From assembly GCA_027382625.1 (NCBI GenBank), contig JAJKFJ010021068.1:37667-101666 (forward strand): a stretch of DNA of 64,000 nucleotides, written 5' to 3'. Positions 1 through 10,812 of the stretch are shown here, one piece after another (the stretch's first letter is position 1; every line of letters starts with the position of its first letter). Below the pieces are notes generated by a model, which was not told the DNA's origin, searched no databases, and saw only the letters and a program-made list of their open reading frames with translations. The translations under genes were made by a program, and so were the position numbers. The DNA comes from Tetmemena sp. SeJ-2015. Taxonomy: Eukaryota; Ciliophora; Spirotrichea; Sporadotrichida; Oxytrichidae.

Positions 1-196
1 CCTTTAATTCCTTTAATTATTATTATTATTTTCTATAAGTTTCTAGAACTAAGAAACAAGTAAATTTGATTATGAATCTTATGAGAATTTATAAACAAAA
101 TGATTATTCTGCTCTTTAGTCTTGAGTTAAACTTCCTTCCACTTTATTATTAGCTCATCATTCAATCACGGTTGTGAAGTTGATAGCCGTCAGTGT

Positions 197-3100
197 TCAG
201 AAAATATGTGCATACTTCTTTCCGCCTTTCTCTCTTCTGGTTTCGGCTTGCTCTCTCAGCTTTCTATCGTGTCTTTGATCCTCCTCCAGCTTTTCTTTCA
301 TCTTTTGGGCTTCATCGGCGCTGCTGTATCTCAAAGTAACTGAGTCAAGACGCTTTGAAGCGTCTGAAGGCAAAGAGTGCTCGCCCATTGGTTTAATCTA
401 TAAGGCAAATAAGAGAACTGCTTTAAATACTATAGATACTTACGGGGAAGTAATATTCATTAACATGGCGAACATCGAAATAGCGGGTTGAGCCAACATC
501 CATGTAACCCATGTAAACTAAAATCGTAAATGAAATAGGGAAGCGAGAAAAAATTAATCCTAGAGTTTAGTTTCCTTTAATGTCTAAGATTTTCTTTCCG
601 AATTGGTGAATCTCTCCAGTGTAGTAATCTTGAGTCTTCTTCTTCACGTTACCAAGTTCATACCAGGCATAGAGCTTATTCTTAGGGTCATGGAATTCAA
701 TCTTGCCAGTAAGTTGATGGCCCAAAGTACCCATGAATAAGTTGTTGAGCTGATCGCTTTGATTATTCCAGGTAATGACTGTTCCATCAGGGAACTCAAT
801 TGTTTTCTTGCCCTCAACGAAAAGGGTGCAAGAGTTGAGCCATGCCTTAGCAGAGAAGGAGTTCCAACCGTGCATCTTGTATAATCCTTGAGGACCTTCG
901 AAGATGAAGTTGGAAACTGGTGGTCTATGGCAAGTTTGCTCCATGTAAATGATCGAGCCGTCCTCACCGAGTGCCTGATAAGTCTCTCCAAGAATAGGAT
1001 TAAGAGGCTTTTCGAACTGATGAGTAGGGTATATTAAAGCAATTGATGCTGCGATGACAAGAATCAGTCTCTCAATAGGATCGTTGGTCATGGCTGCTGC
1101 ATTAATGAAAATAGGATTAACACCAGCGATGGTGGCCATAACTTCAAGAATAGTTAAGGGGCACATGCATTTAATAGGGAAACTGATTGTAGTAATTATA
1201 TGATGAGTATAATAATTATGAAAAAATGAGGAGTAAGGTTGAATTTGCCGCTCAAAATCTTCTTGCCTACGCTTTTAAGGATCTCTTTGCCAGCACTTCT
1301 TAGCCTTGAAGAAAGTTCAGGGTCTTTAAGGTCAAATCCTCCGTAATATCCTGCATCTGGGGCTTTATAATCATCTTTGTACTATTTGTAGCCTTAGAAA
1401 CTCTTTGCCAACTTTAGCATCTTATCTTGATTCAATTAGTCCGACATAGTCTCTTGAACAGTAGGACCTCTTTTGGCAGGCAAAGCAACGACTGAAGTCT
1501 TCTCCTCTTCTTCTTGATCTGATTGATAGTTTCTTGCATCTTCAAAGAACTTCTCATACTCAGGATCCTCGTTATCTTGATCATTTTGCCAATCTTGAAT
1601 AACGAATACCTGCAAATCTTCTCCATTATCGTTCTCCTGGTATACACTATGATAGAGAGTCTCATTGAATTGAGAAATGTTTTATCTCTGTTCTTCCAAC
1701 TCTTCCTTCTGAATTTGCTCTGCTTCTTTCTGGGCATTTAAGATTCTAAGGATTTGATACAGCTTCTATTGAATTTCTCTTTCCTCGGCAACTGATGAAG
1801 TCTCTGAGCTGTGGCCTGAAATTTAAGACTCTTGATCCTCGTCTAATGGGCGACTGTGCTGAGCAGCATAATTCTCATTAAGTTGCTTCAGAAGCTCCTC
1901 AGTTATAGTCTTGATTTGATCCTTGGCTACTACCTCAGTTTTGAGAACCTCTTCTCTTCTATGTAAAAACTCCTTCTGTCTGTGAATAATCTACCTGAGC
2001 TTTTCTTAATCCTCTTGAGAGAGTTGCTGCTTCTCAGATTCATAGAGCAGTGCTGAGAGAACCTAACTTGATCGGATAGAATTCTTCAGAGCTCTCTTGT
2101 TGATGTAGATATGTTCTCCATTCTCCTCACCAATCAAGATATCGTTTACGGGATCAATATGCACATGACTAATCTTTTGTTCATCTGGCTCATTGGGGTT
2201 GTTAGAGCCCTATCTGGCTGGAACTTTCTTAATCAGGCGGTTGAAGCCAATATACATGGTCTTAGGAGTGTTGCCAATTCCTCTTGTAGTCTAGGTCACC
2301 AAGTCAATAGTACCCTTGACTGGTTTGCAGACCAGACCAACAATGCCTTTACCTATGCCCAATGCTCCTCCTCTTATACCACCTTATTTAGCTCCCTTCA
2401 CTGGCTCAACGATCACTCCAGCCACTGCAGAAAAGACGTTACTAATCATAGACTTGGTTCCAGATGCAAGACCAGAGGCCACATTTGAGGGCTCCTGACT
2501 CTTTTTGTTATGTTTCTGGTTCAAAACATAGTCAGATGTTGCTTCGATTCCATCTCCAATCTATTAAAATTTAATTATCGGTTTCATAAATTTTCTTGCT
2601 AAATATCTTTCTTAGCTTATTAATCAGTATAGAATAGTTGTTATTGCTTATCAGATTTTATTAAGCTTATTATAAAGTATTCTGACAGATATATGTTACA
2701 GTTTACGCTGCTAATAACACGTAATGAATCTAATTTCCTTGTAGACTCCCACTTACTTTCTCAAGAGAGAGGACCATAACTTTTCCTAGCTTCCAAGGCA
2801 TTTTAATAGCACCAAACACTCCCTTTCCAAGCTGCTGTGATATGGAACTCTTAATAGGCGCTTTGAAAGAGCTCTGAACAAACGCATCCCTCAATTCCTG
2901 TACGCTGACTGAGTCTTCTGCTAGCACAGTGAACTGTAGGCCTGCCTTAGTCTTAAATTCGAAAGAATCAAGGACTTTCCCACTCTCTGGATCTGACACA
3001 ATTCCTACATGATAATAGGTGTGAGCAATTTATTCACAGAAAATTAATCGTTATCCCCTTTGGGAAAGTTTAGCATCGAAAAATTGAGATTGAAAAGCTC

Positions 3101-3575
3101 AAATTTAAAAGGGCTCTAATTCTTAAAGTGAACGTCATCTTCACTTTAAAAACTAGATATGCTTAGTCAGATCGAAATTTTAGGTCTGCCATTTTAAATT
3201 TCAGTTTATGGAATTTAGAAATTGCACTTACTGTGCTTTTCGGGAAAGGTTCCTCTTGAGAGACTCAGAGATTAAGATGGCTTGTCTTGCTCTAAATTTT
3301 TGAAAACGTGCATCACTCCATTTTGCGTGTCCAGTACAAAATATGCCTTTTATAAAAGTTTATTAAAAAAAGACATAAAAATGAATTGCCTTTTCTAAAA
3401 GAAGATTTAAAATTCAGTTTGTGAAGCTTTCAATAAGTCCGAGAGAAAGATATATTGCGCTTTCACTTACGATAGTTTTAGCAGGGATAATAATTCCTCT
3501 CTTGTACTATGCTTCGATATTTTGATTAAGTTGCTGTTGAGCGGCTGCTCTAGTTTGGGCTAGTGACTCTACCAT
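197..3575 (-). CDS. PH / VPS13 C-terminal / oxysterol-binding protein (ORP) fusion
   Basis: Predicted lipid-transfer protein acting at membrane contact sites. With UAA/UAG read as Gln one frame runs from ATG at 3575 to TGA at 197. Domains in order: a PH-like fold (starts AYFVLDTQNGVMHVFKN, split by introns); a glycine-rich VPS13 C-terminal block (GIGKGIVGLVCKPVKGTIDL); a charged coiled-coil linker; then an ORP domain with the family fingerprint seen as EQTCHRPP and the C-terminal helix EEDQRHDRKLREQAE. Introns visible: 398-443 (46 bp) and 2561-2756 (196 bp), both GTAAGT...AG on the minus strand, plus two more near 3000-3240 and 3340-3475. One IES at 1191-1231 must be removed to read N-L-T-T-I-S-F-P into the ORP domain. 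The ORP and VPS13 assignments are firm; the PH call is by pattern. Full-length VPS13 is far longer, so this is a compact fusion, not a VPS13 orthologue. Confidence 0.85.
1191..1231. other. IES, 41 bp, pointer AGTAA
   Basis: Direct repeat AGTAA at 1191 and 1232. Removal joins the ORP domain in frame. There is no GT-AG pair on the minus strand, so it is not an intron. Confidence 0.85.
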
Positions 3576-4356
3576 CTTATTAATTAAATCGGTCGTTCGG
3601 TCGATTGCTATTCTATTTTAGTATTAATATTATATTGCTATGCAGTAATTTTTAATAGTCAAATTCCTATTTATCTATTTGAAGAATATTGAGTCTTAAT
3701 TTAAAAGGACTATTCAGTACTCCATAATTAGATCGACTCAAATTTCAGGAGATCAACTATTCTTTGATATTCATTCATTTAAATTCATTATAAAATATGT
3801 ATATAGATCAATATTTCAACTTTAGCTGAAATCACATTATCTTCTCAAAACTCTGATTAACTCCGAATGCAGACTTTTTATCCAAATGTATTTATTTCAC
3901 TTTGAGTTCATCTATTTTCCTTCAATAAGTCAATAAATTTAATTTACTTAAAATAGAATATATAGAAATTGATTTTGCTGATTCTATAATTGTTAAATAA
4001 TTTTTGATAATTATAATTAAAATAAAGAAGTTAGTTTCTCTAATTCAAATGAGAATTTTAATTTAAGAGATGCTAAATTAAAAAAATAATTCAATTTAAA
4101 AGAACAAAAAATATTTTAAGCCAGAGCAAAATCACTATAATATTAATTAACTCTTTCACTCTCTTAATTATATGGCAGTTCTTCTCTAGGGCATATAATA
4201 AATTATAATTATAACTACTTATCAGAGTACACAACATTAAATTTATATATCCTCTCCTTTATCCACAAAAAAATTCAAAGAAGCAATTTAAAAATCAAAT
4301 TAATTATTATATAATATTTGTTATAAGTTTAAGGATTTCATATTTAAACCAACAGC
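3576..4356. other. AT-rich spacer between divergent genes
   Basis: This stretch lies between the start codons of the minus-strand ORP gene and the plus-strand LRRC9-like gene. It is very AT-rich. I see no coding stretch, RNA gene or repeat in it. It presumably holds both promoters, the ends of two somatic chromosomes and the eliminated DNA between them, but no element can be placed. Confidence 0.5.
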
Positions 4357-7300
4357 ATGGTAGATAAAAAGAAGAGTAATTAAAACGATCCTGAGTGTCG
4401 CTTAGATTACGTTGTAAGTATTCCATATTTAGCTCTTTCAAAATATTATGAGTTTAATTCACTTGAATTAAAAAGTCAAAGATGTCTTGATATTGTATTT
4501 CCTTATTCAAATGGCATAAAGAGTCTTCAATACGTATTTTGACTTTGAGCATATAAAAACATAGGGCTATTGAAACTGAATCCAATTTTCATTATTGTTT
4601 GGCATATTTGACCATAAAATGCTTTTAGTGTGAGTCACTCGGAATCAATAAGGGATCTCTGCATCAAGTAGTGGATATAGACTTTGTTCTAGATGACATT
4701 TGTAGAATGGACTTTCTCACATATTTCACAAATATCCGCACACTCACACTCATCAACTAAGGAATATCTGAGATTGAGGTAATCATCATCTTGCTTAATT
4801 ATTTCTAACTAATTTCAATCTCTTTTATCATCAAACGAAATGATTTTGTTTAGGGTCTTGAGAAAATGGCCAACTTAGAACAAATGTGGTTGAATGAGAA
4901 CTTAATCGAAACTGTTAAAGGTCTTGAGAAATGTCGCAGCCTGAAGGAACTGTATTTAGGCAACAATCGGATAAAGAGACTGAGAGGCTTAGATAGCCTC
5001 ACCAGTCTTGAAAAATTGTACATTGATGAAAATAGAATAGATACTCTTGAGAACTCTCTGTAAAATCTAGTCAAACTTAGAGGAATAATTATAAATATAG
5101 TGTTTTAATTATAGAGAGTTAAATGTTGCAAGCAATAAGATAGAATGCATTGGGATGTCACTTGACGGCCTCATATCTCTGGAGGAGTTGAACATCGCTC
5201 ATAATAAGATAGGCAATTTTAAGGAAGTCCTAAATTTGAATAGGCTTCCATCTCTTAAGATTTGTACATTCTAAGATCCCCACTATGGTGAAAATCCTAT
5301 TTATTGTTTAGAATCTAACGAAAATGATTATTTGACAATAAATTGCTGATTAGCCATCTATTCCATTTATTTAAAAAAAATTTAAAGCAGGAACAAGTTC
5401 CTCCTCTCATTTATTTAATATGATGGGAAAAAATTATGAAATTTGTAATCGTTATTTTACATTTGTTTTGAGAAATTATAATTTGTTTTAAATTATTGTG
5501 AATAGCAATTAAACTCTTATTTATATTATAAATTGCGATATCTTTTTTATTTGCAACTTATGCAATTACTAGACTTTCGTATTGTATCACCAGCCAAACC
5601 TCTAAAAGTTGGATACCCTCCTTATATCTGAAGATGCGAAAGCTTTTGCGGAAGCAACATTCATGAAGAAAAGAATGTACTACAACATGAGAATAAAGAC
5701 CATCCAGAGAAATGCTTCAAATATTTTGAAACTGCTCAAGCTTTGCAAACAAATTAGGAACGTTCAAAATAGATATACAACTCACAAAGCTAACCAAAAA
5801 GATGCATGAGGTTACTCGTGAAATTGAAGAACGTTAATATATCGGAGCACAAGCACTTACCAAAGATACCTCATAGCAACAAGTATAACCCTTTGAAAGT
5901 GTTTTCACTTTTGGAGCATCTAATGCAAAGAAGAATCCACTTGATGATCTTGATCATGAAAAACTTATGGCAGATCTGGAAGGCAAGCGAGCTCTAATGC
6001 AAGGCAGGATTCATGATAAAAATGAGGATTTAAAAGACCTGGATGCTATTTATGAATCCTTAAGAAGGAAAATGTTTGAGATACCAGAGCAAAACATCCA
6101 TAGATTATTAACAGAACTAGAAACTGGTGGCAACATAAGATTTGAGGAAGGAAAGCCAACTGACAAGTGGTTCCAAAGCTGCAATGAATTAGCTAAAGGA
6201 AGATTCAATCCAGAGCAAATGAAGTTCTTCGGCATAACTGGAATTAATGTGACTAGAGTAACTAGGATTCACAATAGATTTCTCAGAAACAGATAAATAA
6301 TTATCATAGATATACTTATCTATTAAGATTCGAGGAAAAGTTAGAGCAACTTGTCGATCTCTCAGATGTATCGTATAAAAGAAGCTTAGAGTATTTGTTC
6401 TATGGACTAGATCCCAATCTACCTAATGAAATGCAAAGAGCGTTTTAATATTATTCCTTATTTTTTAAGCTATGGAAGAAGGTTTTAGAACCCCTTAGGA
6501 ATACTAGCAAGAGTGTGGACTGCCTCTCTGTGTTTCACTTGTGAATTCAATTGCCTCAGCAGAAATAGCTCGAATTAACTCATACTTTTAATAAGAAGAT
6601 GGTTATGCTCATATAAGAACAGCAGCAAAGGCTCAAAAGCAGACTTAGTTTAGGATGAGCAGTGAGCTTACTCTTCAAAAGGGTTTGGTTTAGATATAAA
6701 AATAAATAATTATGGATTGTTAGATACCATCAGGCTAAGTGCTTGTCTGCAAAGTGTTTTTGAGCAAATGTGTACCTGATTCAAACTTCCCTTACTTTAA
6801 TCCCAGCCATTCACCTTCTGAAATATGGAGATACGCTCCCGTAGATACAAAGCAGTATTAATTAGGGAATTATAGAATAAATTTTAAGTATACTGGAATG
6901 CAGAGCATTTACAGGACGAAAGAAAACGACTAGAGATAAAGAATGTGGTTTGTCTTAGATAATGCTCTTATATTGCCCGAGTATCTTGTTGAATTTGAGT
7001 ACCTTACCAACCTCAACAAGCAACCTTCTATCACATTTATAATCCAAGTTTTAAAGTAAAATTTGTCACCGGATCTGGAGCAGTCGGATCAAGTATTGGT
7101 AATAACATGGCTGGTCTACAAATTGATTCAGTTGAATAGCTTAATGAAGATTGCAACCGCCTTCTCTCAGCAATAAATGGAGCTCAAAGAGTTCTTGAAA
7201 ATACCTACATAAGACATGCTTAAAGAGAAGCATCAAGGTAGCTTAATCTTAATTATTTCTTTAAAAAGAATCTTCACCTGAGTGCCTTAGACTTAGATAG

Positions 7301-10300
7301 ATCAGATATGGGTTGTCTAAAAAAGACCCTTGTCAATTTCATGAGATCTTGTCTTAAACTGCAATATTTTCGCTTTCTTACTTTAAGTCACATAGAAGAG
7401 TTGCTTACTAATGGCTTCTAATTCGTAGACGAGGATGCTTAAAACTCAGCTCAACTAGCAATAGAAAATTCAATGCCCCCAGAGATACCTGTTAGATCCA
7501 AGGTAGATGAAGTGAGTGACTTCATAGTAGCAAATGTGTCTAGGGAAAGAGACTTTTCTCAAATAGTGTATCTGAATCTATTCAGCAACCGCATTAAGAA
7601 GATCAAGTCCATAGATAAGCTTGTCAATTTGAATACTTTGATCCTCTCCTTTAACGAGATAGAAATAATCGAAGGCATCTCAGAGTGCAAAGTTTTGAAA
7701 AGACTAGATCTCAATCACAACTTTATCAGAAGGATTGAGAACTTGCAGGAAAAAACTAATCTACAACAGCTAAATCTTACTAACAATTGGATCAGCGACC
7801 TTAATATGATAGATCATCTGAAAGTTCACTGCCCTGCCATCAAAGAACTTTCCCTGAGGTGCAATCCTATAGCAGCTAAAAAGAGCTACAGAGCTATCGT
7901 GTTTTAACGATTGGGCCCTGGCCTTATTAAATTAGATGGGATAGCACAAACTGACAAAGATAAGGAGAGAGTTAAAGCTGACTTGATTTCAATAACGAAA
8001 GAAGTAATTTATGAGAATGTGAAGGCTTAAATTAAAAACGGAGGAGGGAATAATCCAACAGAAATATCTTCTCCAACAACTATCTTAGTTTATTTTAATT
8101 TCTATATATGATTATCACAGGCACTTCTGTCACTGGTCTGAGTAATGATCAGATAAAGAGATCAGTGGTAAGTTAAAAATCCAATCTTGGAAGCGAGGCC
8201 TTAAATGTAACTGTCTCAGAACAAGCAGAGAGTCTATCAACTTTAAATAATTAGGCTAATTCAGATTGGGAGAGAAGCATAGAAACTATTTTGTAATTTG
8301 TTTGTCTATTTTTGTAACTTTGGTGTTAAGCCATAAACAGCTAAGCAAAATAGAGAATCTTGATGCCTTTATTAACCTGAGAAAACTGCAGCTAATAGAT
8401 AACTGCATCATTAAAATTGAAGGTCTCAATAAATGCAAACTCTTGGAGGAGCTTTCTCTTGAGAAGAATAAGATTGCCCACATAGAAAACATTAATCATC
8501 TGAGATACCTTAAGAAATTTTATTTCAATAAATTGGACTTGGGATGCAATAGGATAAGAAGAATTGATGGACTATCCTAACTTGAAAATCTTACCTAGCT
8601 TTCAATGGAGGATAATGAGATAGCCTGCCTTGATGGACTTGAAAATCTTCAAACTTTGATGGAGTTGTATCTCGGTAATAATCTGATAAGTGACATAAAA
8701 GAGATAGTAAAGCTTAAGTAGCTTCCAAGATTAAAAATCTTTAGATGAAATGCAAAAGTATAAATTTAAGATTAATCATCCTAGATATAAGTGGAAATAA
8801 CTTGAGCAGGGACTCTAACTATCGTATCTACTGTATCTTCCACTTAAGAAAGCTAAAGGTGCTAGATGGAATTTCAGTTGAGTCAACTGAGCACATGGAT
8901 GCTAAAGAAACCTTCGCTGGTAGACTCACAGAAGAAATCTTAGAAAGCAGAATAGGCCCCGGAAGAAAGCTTACTGATAACAAAATTATAAAAAAAAATT
9001 ATTGAATTAGTTGATATCAAAGAATTAGACCTGTCTTCTTGCAGATTGAGAGACTTCGATAATATGTTTGATGAGAGTCTCTATCCTAATCTGAGAGATT
9101 TAAATCTCTCTCACAACTCCCTGGTGACATTAAGAGGTTTCGGATATCTTCCCAAGCTTAGAATATTGAAAATTAAAGCTAACAGACTGGAGACTCTCTT
9201 CTGCAAGCCAAATGAAGATGGATATCCAAAGGGTCTCTTTGGTCTTCCAGTAAGCAATTTAAGAATTTATATGTTATTAGGGTTTGGAAGTTTTAGATGT
9301 GAGCTATAATAATCTTCATGACCTATATGGGTTACAGTACTCTCCCCTGAAGGACTTGAAGATTCTAAATGTTTCTAACAATGACATAGTCAAAGTCGAT
9401 TTCTTAGAGAAGCTGAAATCTCTAAGAGAACTGGACTTAAGTAAAAACCGTATCAGACAAATCGATCAGTAAGATCTTTACAATGTTTACAATTTTTATA
9501 GGAACTCTTTCCAGAACTTCCATCTTATAACTTGCCTCAGATTAGAAGATAACGGCTTGAGGAATCTGCAAAACGTCGAACGACTTGAGAGACTCCAATC
9601 TTTGTTTGTGTCGGGTAATCGTTTGGCAGAATTTTGGGAAGTAGACAGACTCTCTGAACTCCCTCACTTGATGGAGATAGCTCTGCTCAATAATCCTATG
9701 ACAAGAAAGCCAAACTATAGAACAGCAATCATCAAAAGACTACCTGCACTCATTATTCTTGATGGGAAGGAAATTTCCCCAGAAGAGAGACAAAGAATTG
9801 AGCAGGCTACAGGAGGTATGATAGGTCCAGGAGGGATTGGAATGAGCATGATGGCTCAAGAAGGTCAAAAGCCACCTCCTATGATTCATTTTGCCTAATA
9901 TCCGACTGTGAAAGTGCCTGTAAAGCTAAACTCTGTTAATTTTGAGGGTGTCTTTAACAACATGAATAAATTAATTAAGACCTAACTTTTTAATAAATGA
10001 AGGTATTCTAGCAAGATGGAAACAGCACTGCTTCAGCTTAGCAGTAGTAATAAATGATGATGAACTAAAAGAATCAAATGATAGGAGGACCTGGAGGAAT
10101 TGTGGGTTAAGGTCTAGGTGGCATTAGTGGAATAGGTATAGGATAAGGAGGGCAAGGTGTCACCGGAGTAATGCTGGGTGCTGATATGGGAGGTAATTTA
10201 TCTTATATTAAATTCTTATAGATTACAATCAAGATAATAACTTCTTCTTTAATTTTAAAGATTATTTACATCTTTAAATGGCGGTGGTTTAACTGGTTAG

Positions 10301-10564
10301 CCGATGAGTGGGCTTGGAATCCAAGGAGGTGCTGCAAGCAAGTATGAGCAGAGCACGAGAAGACCGAGTACAAAAACAAACGGTGTTGGAGGAGCTGTTG
10401 CTGGTTCCTCCTAGGCTTCTATTTAATAGAAAGACAAATAGGCTTAGCAGCAGTAGCTGATTTCTCAGCAAAATAAGTCCTCATGTAATTTTAAAACTGT
10501 GTTTAAAGTATATATAGATCCCGTTGGTGGAGTTAAGCCACCTCAAGGACAGAGAAGGTACTGA
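4357..10564 (+). CDS. LRRC9: LRRC9-like leucine-rich repeat protein
   Basis: Large leucine-rich-repeat protein matching the layout of animal LRRC9, a conserved protein of ciliated organisms with poorly known function. N-terminal LRRs (NLEQMWLNENLIETVKGLEK), then the family landmark DPHYGENPICNLCNYQTFVLYH, a central non-LRR region with IHNRFLRNRFEEKLEQ and LPEYLVEFEY, and a long C-terminal LRR series (YLNLFSNRIKKIKSIDKLVN onward) ending in an atypical Q/G-rich tail. ATG at 4357, TGA at 10562-10564. Introns include 4413 to about 4630, 4779-4853 and a 31-bp one near 9250-9280. At least a dozen IESs interrupt it and each removal restores the expected protein: 5078, 5298, 5714, 6291, 6443, 7031, 7245, 8081, 8284, 8727 and 9982, with shorter or less certain ones at 8515, 8966 and 10195. 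Orthology is by recognised motifs, not alignment. Confidence 0.82.
5078..5111. other. IES, 34 bp, pointer TAGAG
   Basis: TAGAG repeats at 5078 and 5112. Excision joins NLVKLR to ELNVASNKI in frame inside an LRR. Confidence 0.85.
5298..5547. other. IES, 250 bp, pointer TATTT
   Basis: TATTT at 5298 and 5548. Excision joins DPHYGENPI to CNLCNYQTFVLYH, the LRRC9 landmark. The insert is highly AT-rich. Confidence 0.88.
5714..5739. other. IES, 26 bp, pointer GCTT
   Basis: GCTT at 5714 and 5740. Excision moves the reading from the frame of YNMRIKTIQRNA to that of LQTNQERSKQ. A 20-bp alternative with pointer GCT also restores the frame, so the exact edge is uncertain. Confidence 0.7.
6291..6325. 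other. IES, 35 bp, pointer AGAT
   Basis: AGAT at 6291 and 6326. Excision joins IHNRFLRNR to FEEKLEQLVDLS. Confidence 0.88.
6443..6462. other. IES, 20 bp, pointer TTTTAA
   Basis: TTTTAA at 6443 and 6463. Excision joins NEMQRAF to QAMEEGFRTPQEY. This is a very short IES with a 6-bp pointer. Confidence 0.85.
7031..7065. other. IES, 35 bp, pointer TCAC
   Basis: TCAC at 7031 and 7066. Excision joins LNKQPSI to TGSGAVGSSIG. Confidence 0.82.
7245..7268. other. IES, 24 bp, pointer AATCTT
   Basis: AATCTT at 7245 and 7269. Excision joins AQREASRQL to NLHLSALDLDRS. Reading the stretch as a GT-AG intron instead gives an early TGA. Confidence 0.85.
8081..8112. other. IES, 32 bp, pointer TATC
   Basis: TATC at 8081 and 8113. 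Excision joins ISSPTTI to TGTSVTGLSND. Confidence 0.82.
8284..8315. other. IES, 32 bp, pointer AACT
   Basis: AACT at 8284 and 8316. Excision joins WERSIET to LVLSHKQLSKIENLD, restoring LRR spacing. Confidence 0.82.
8727..8767. other. IES, 41 bp, pointer AAGATTAA
   Basis: An 8-bp repeat AAGATTAA at 8727 and 8768. Excision removes an in-frame TGA and joins KLKQLPRL to IILDISGNNLSRD. Confidence 0.88.
9982..10007. other. IES, 26 bp, pointer CTA
   Basis: CTA at 9982 and 10008. Excision joins NNMNKLIKT to QQDGNSTASAQQQQQ. The pointer is short, but the frame fit is good. Confidence 0.7.
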
Positions 10565-10812
10565 TTTAGATAAATCATTTAAGAGAAAATATTCACTACA
10601 ATATCTCGCTTCAACGAGCTAATATAAACAGTGTTTTATACAAGTCTAGGTTTAAAGTTGATCAACAGTGAATAGTCCATAGTTAATTTTCAAATGAAAT
10701 ATTTTATAGATTTAAATTAGGTCTCAAGTGTGTTGAACTTCCTATATGATTTAGGAAGTGAGAAATTTAAAATTTATTAAATCACTATATATTTAATTCG
10801 ATAGAGTTATCA

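Noticed and set aside
8515..8529. A 15-bp IES (pointer AAATT) in an LRR
   Set aside because: Removal improves LRR spacing, but the length is a multiple of three and the frame is open either way; not listed as a separate feature.
8966..8990. A 13-bp IES with pointer AAAATTAT in the LRRC9-like gene
   Set aside because: Deleting a single A from the adjacent poly-A run also restores the frame, so the site is not decisive; mentioned only within the gene entry.
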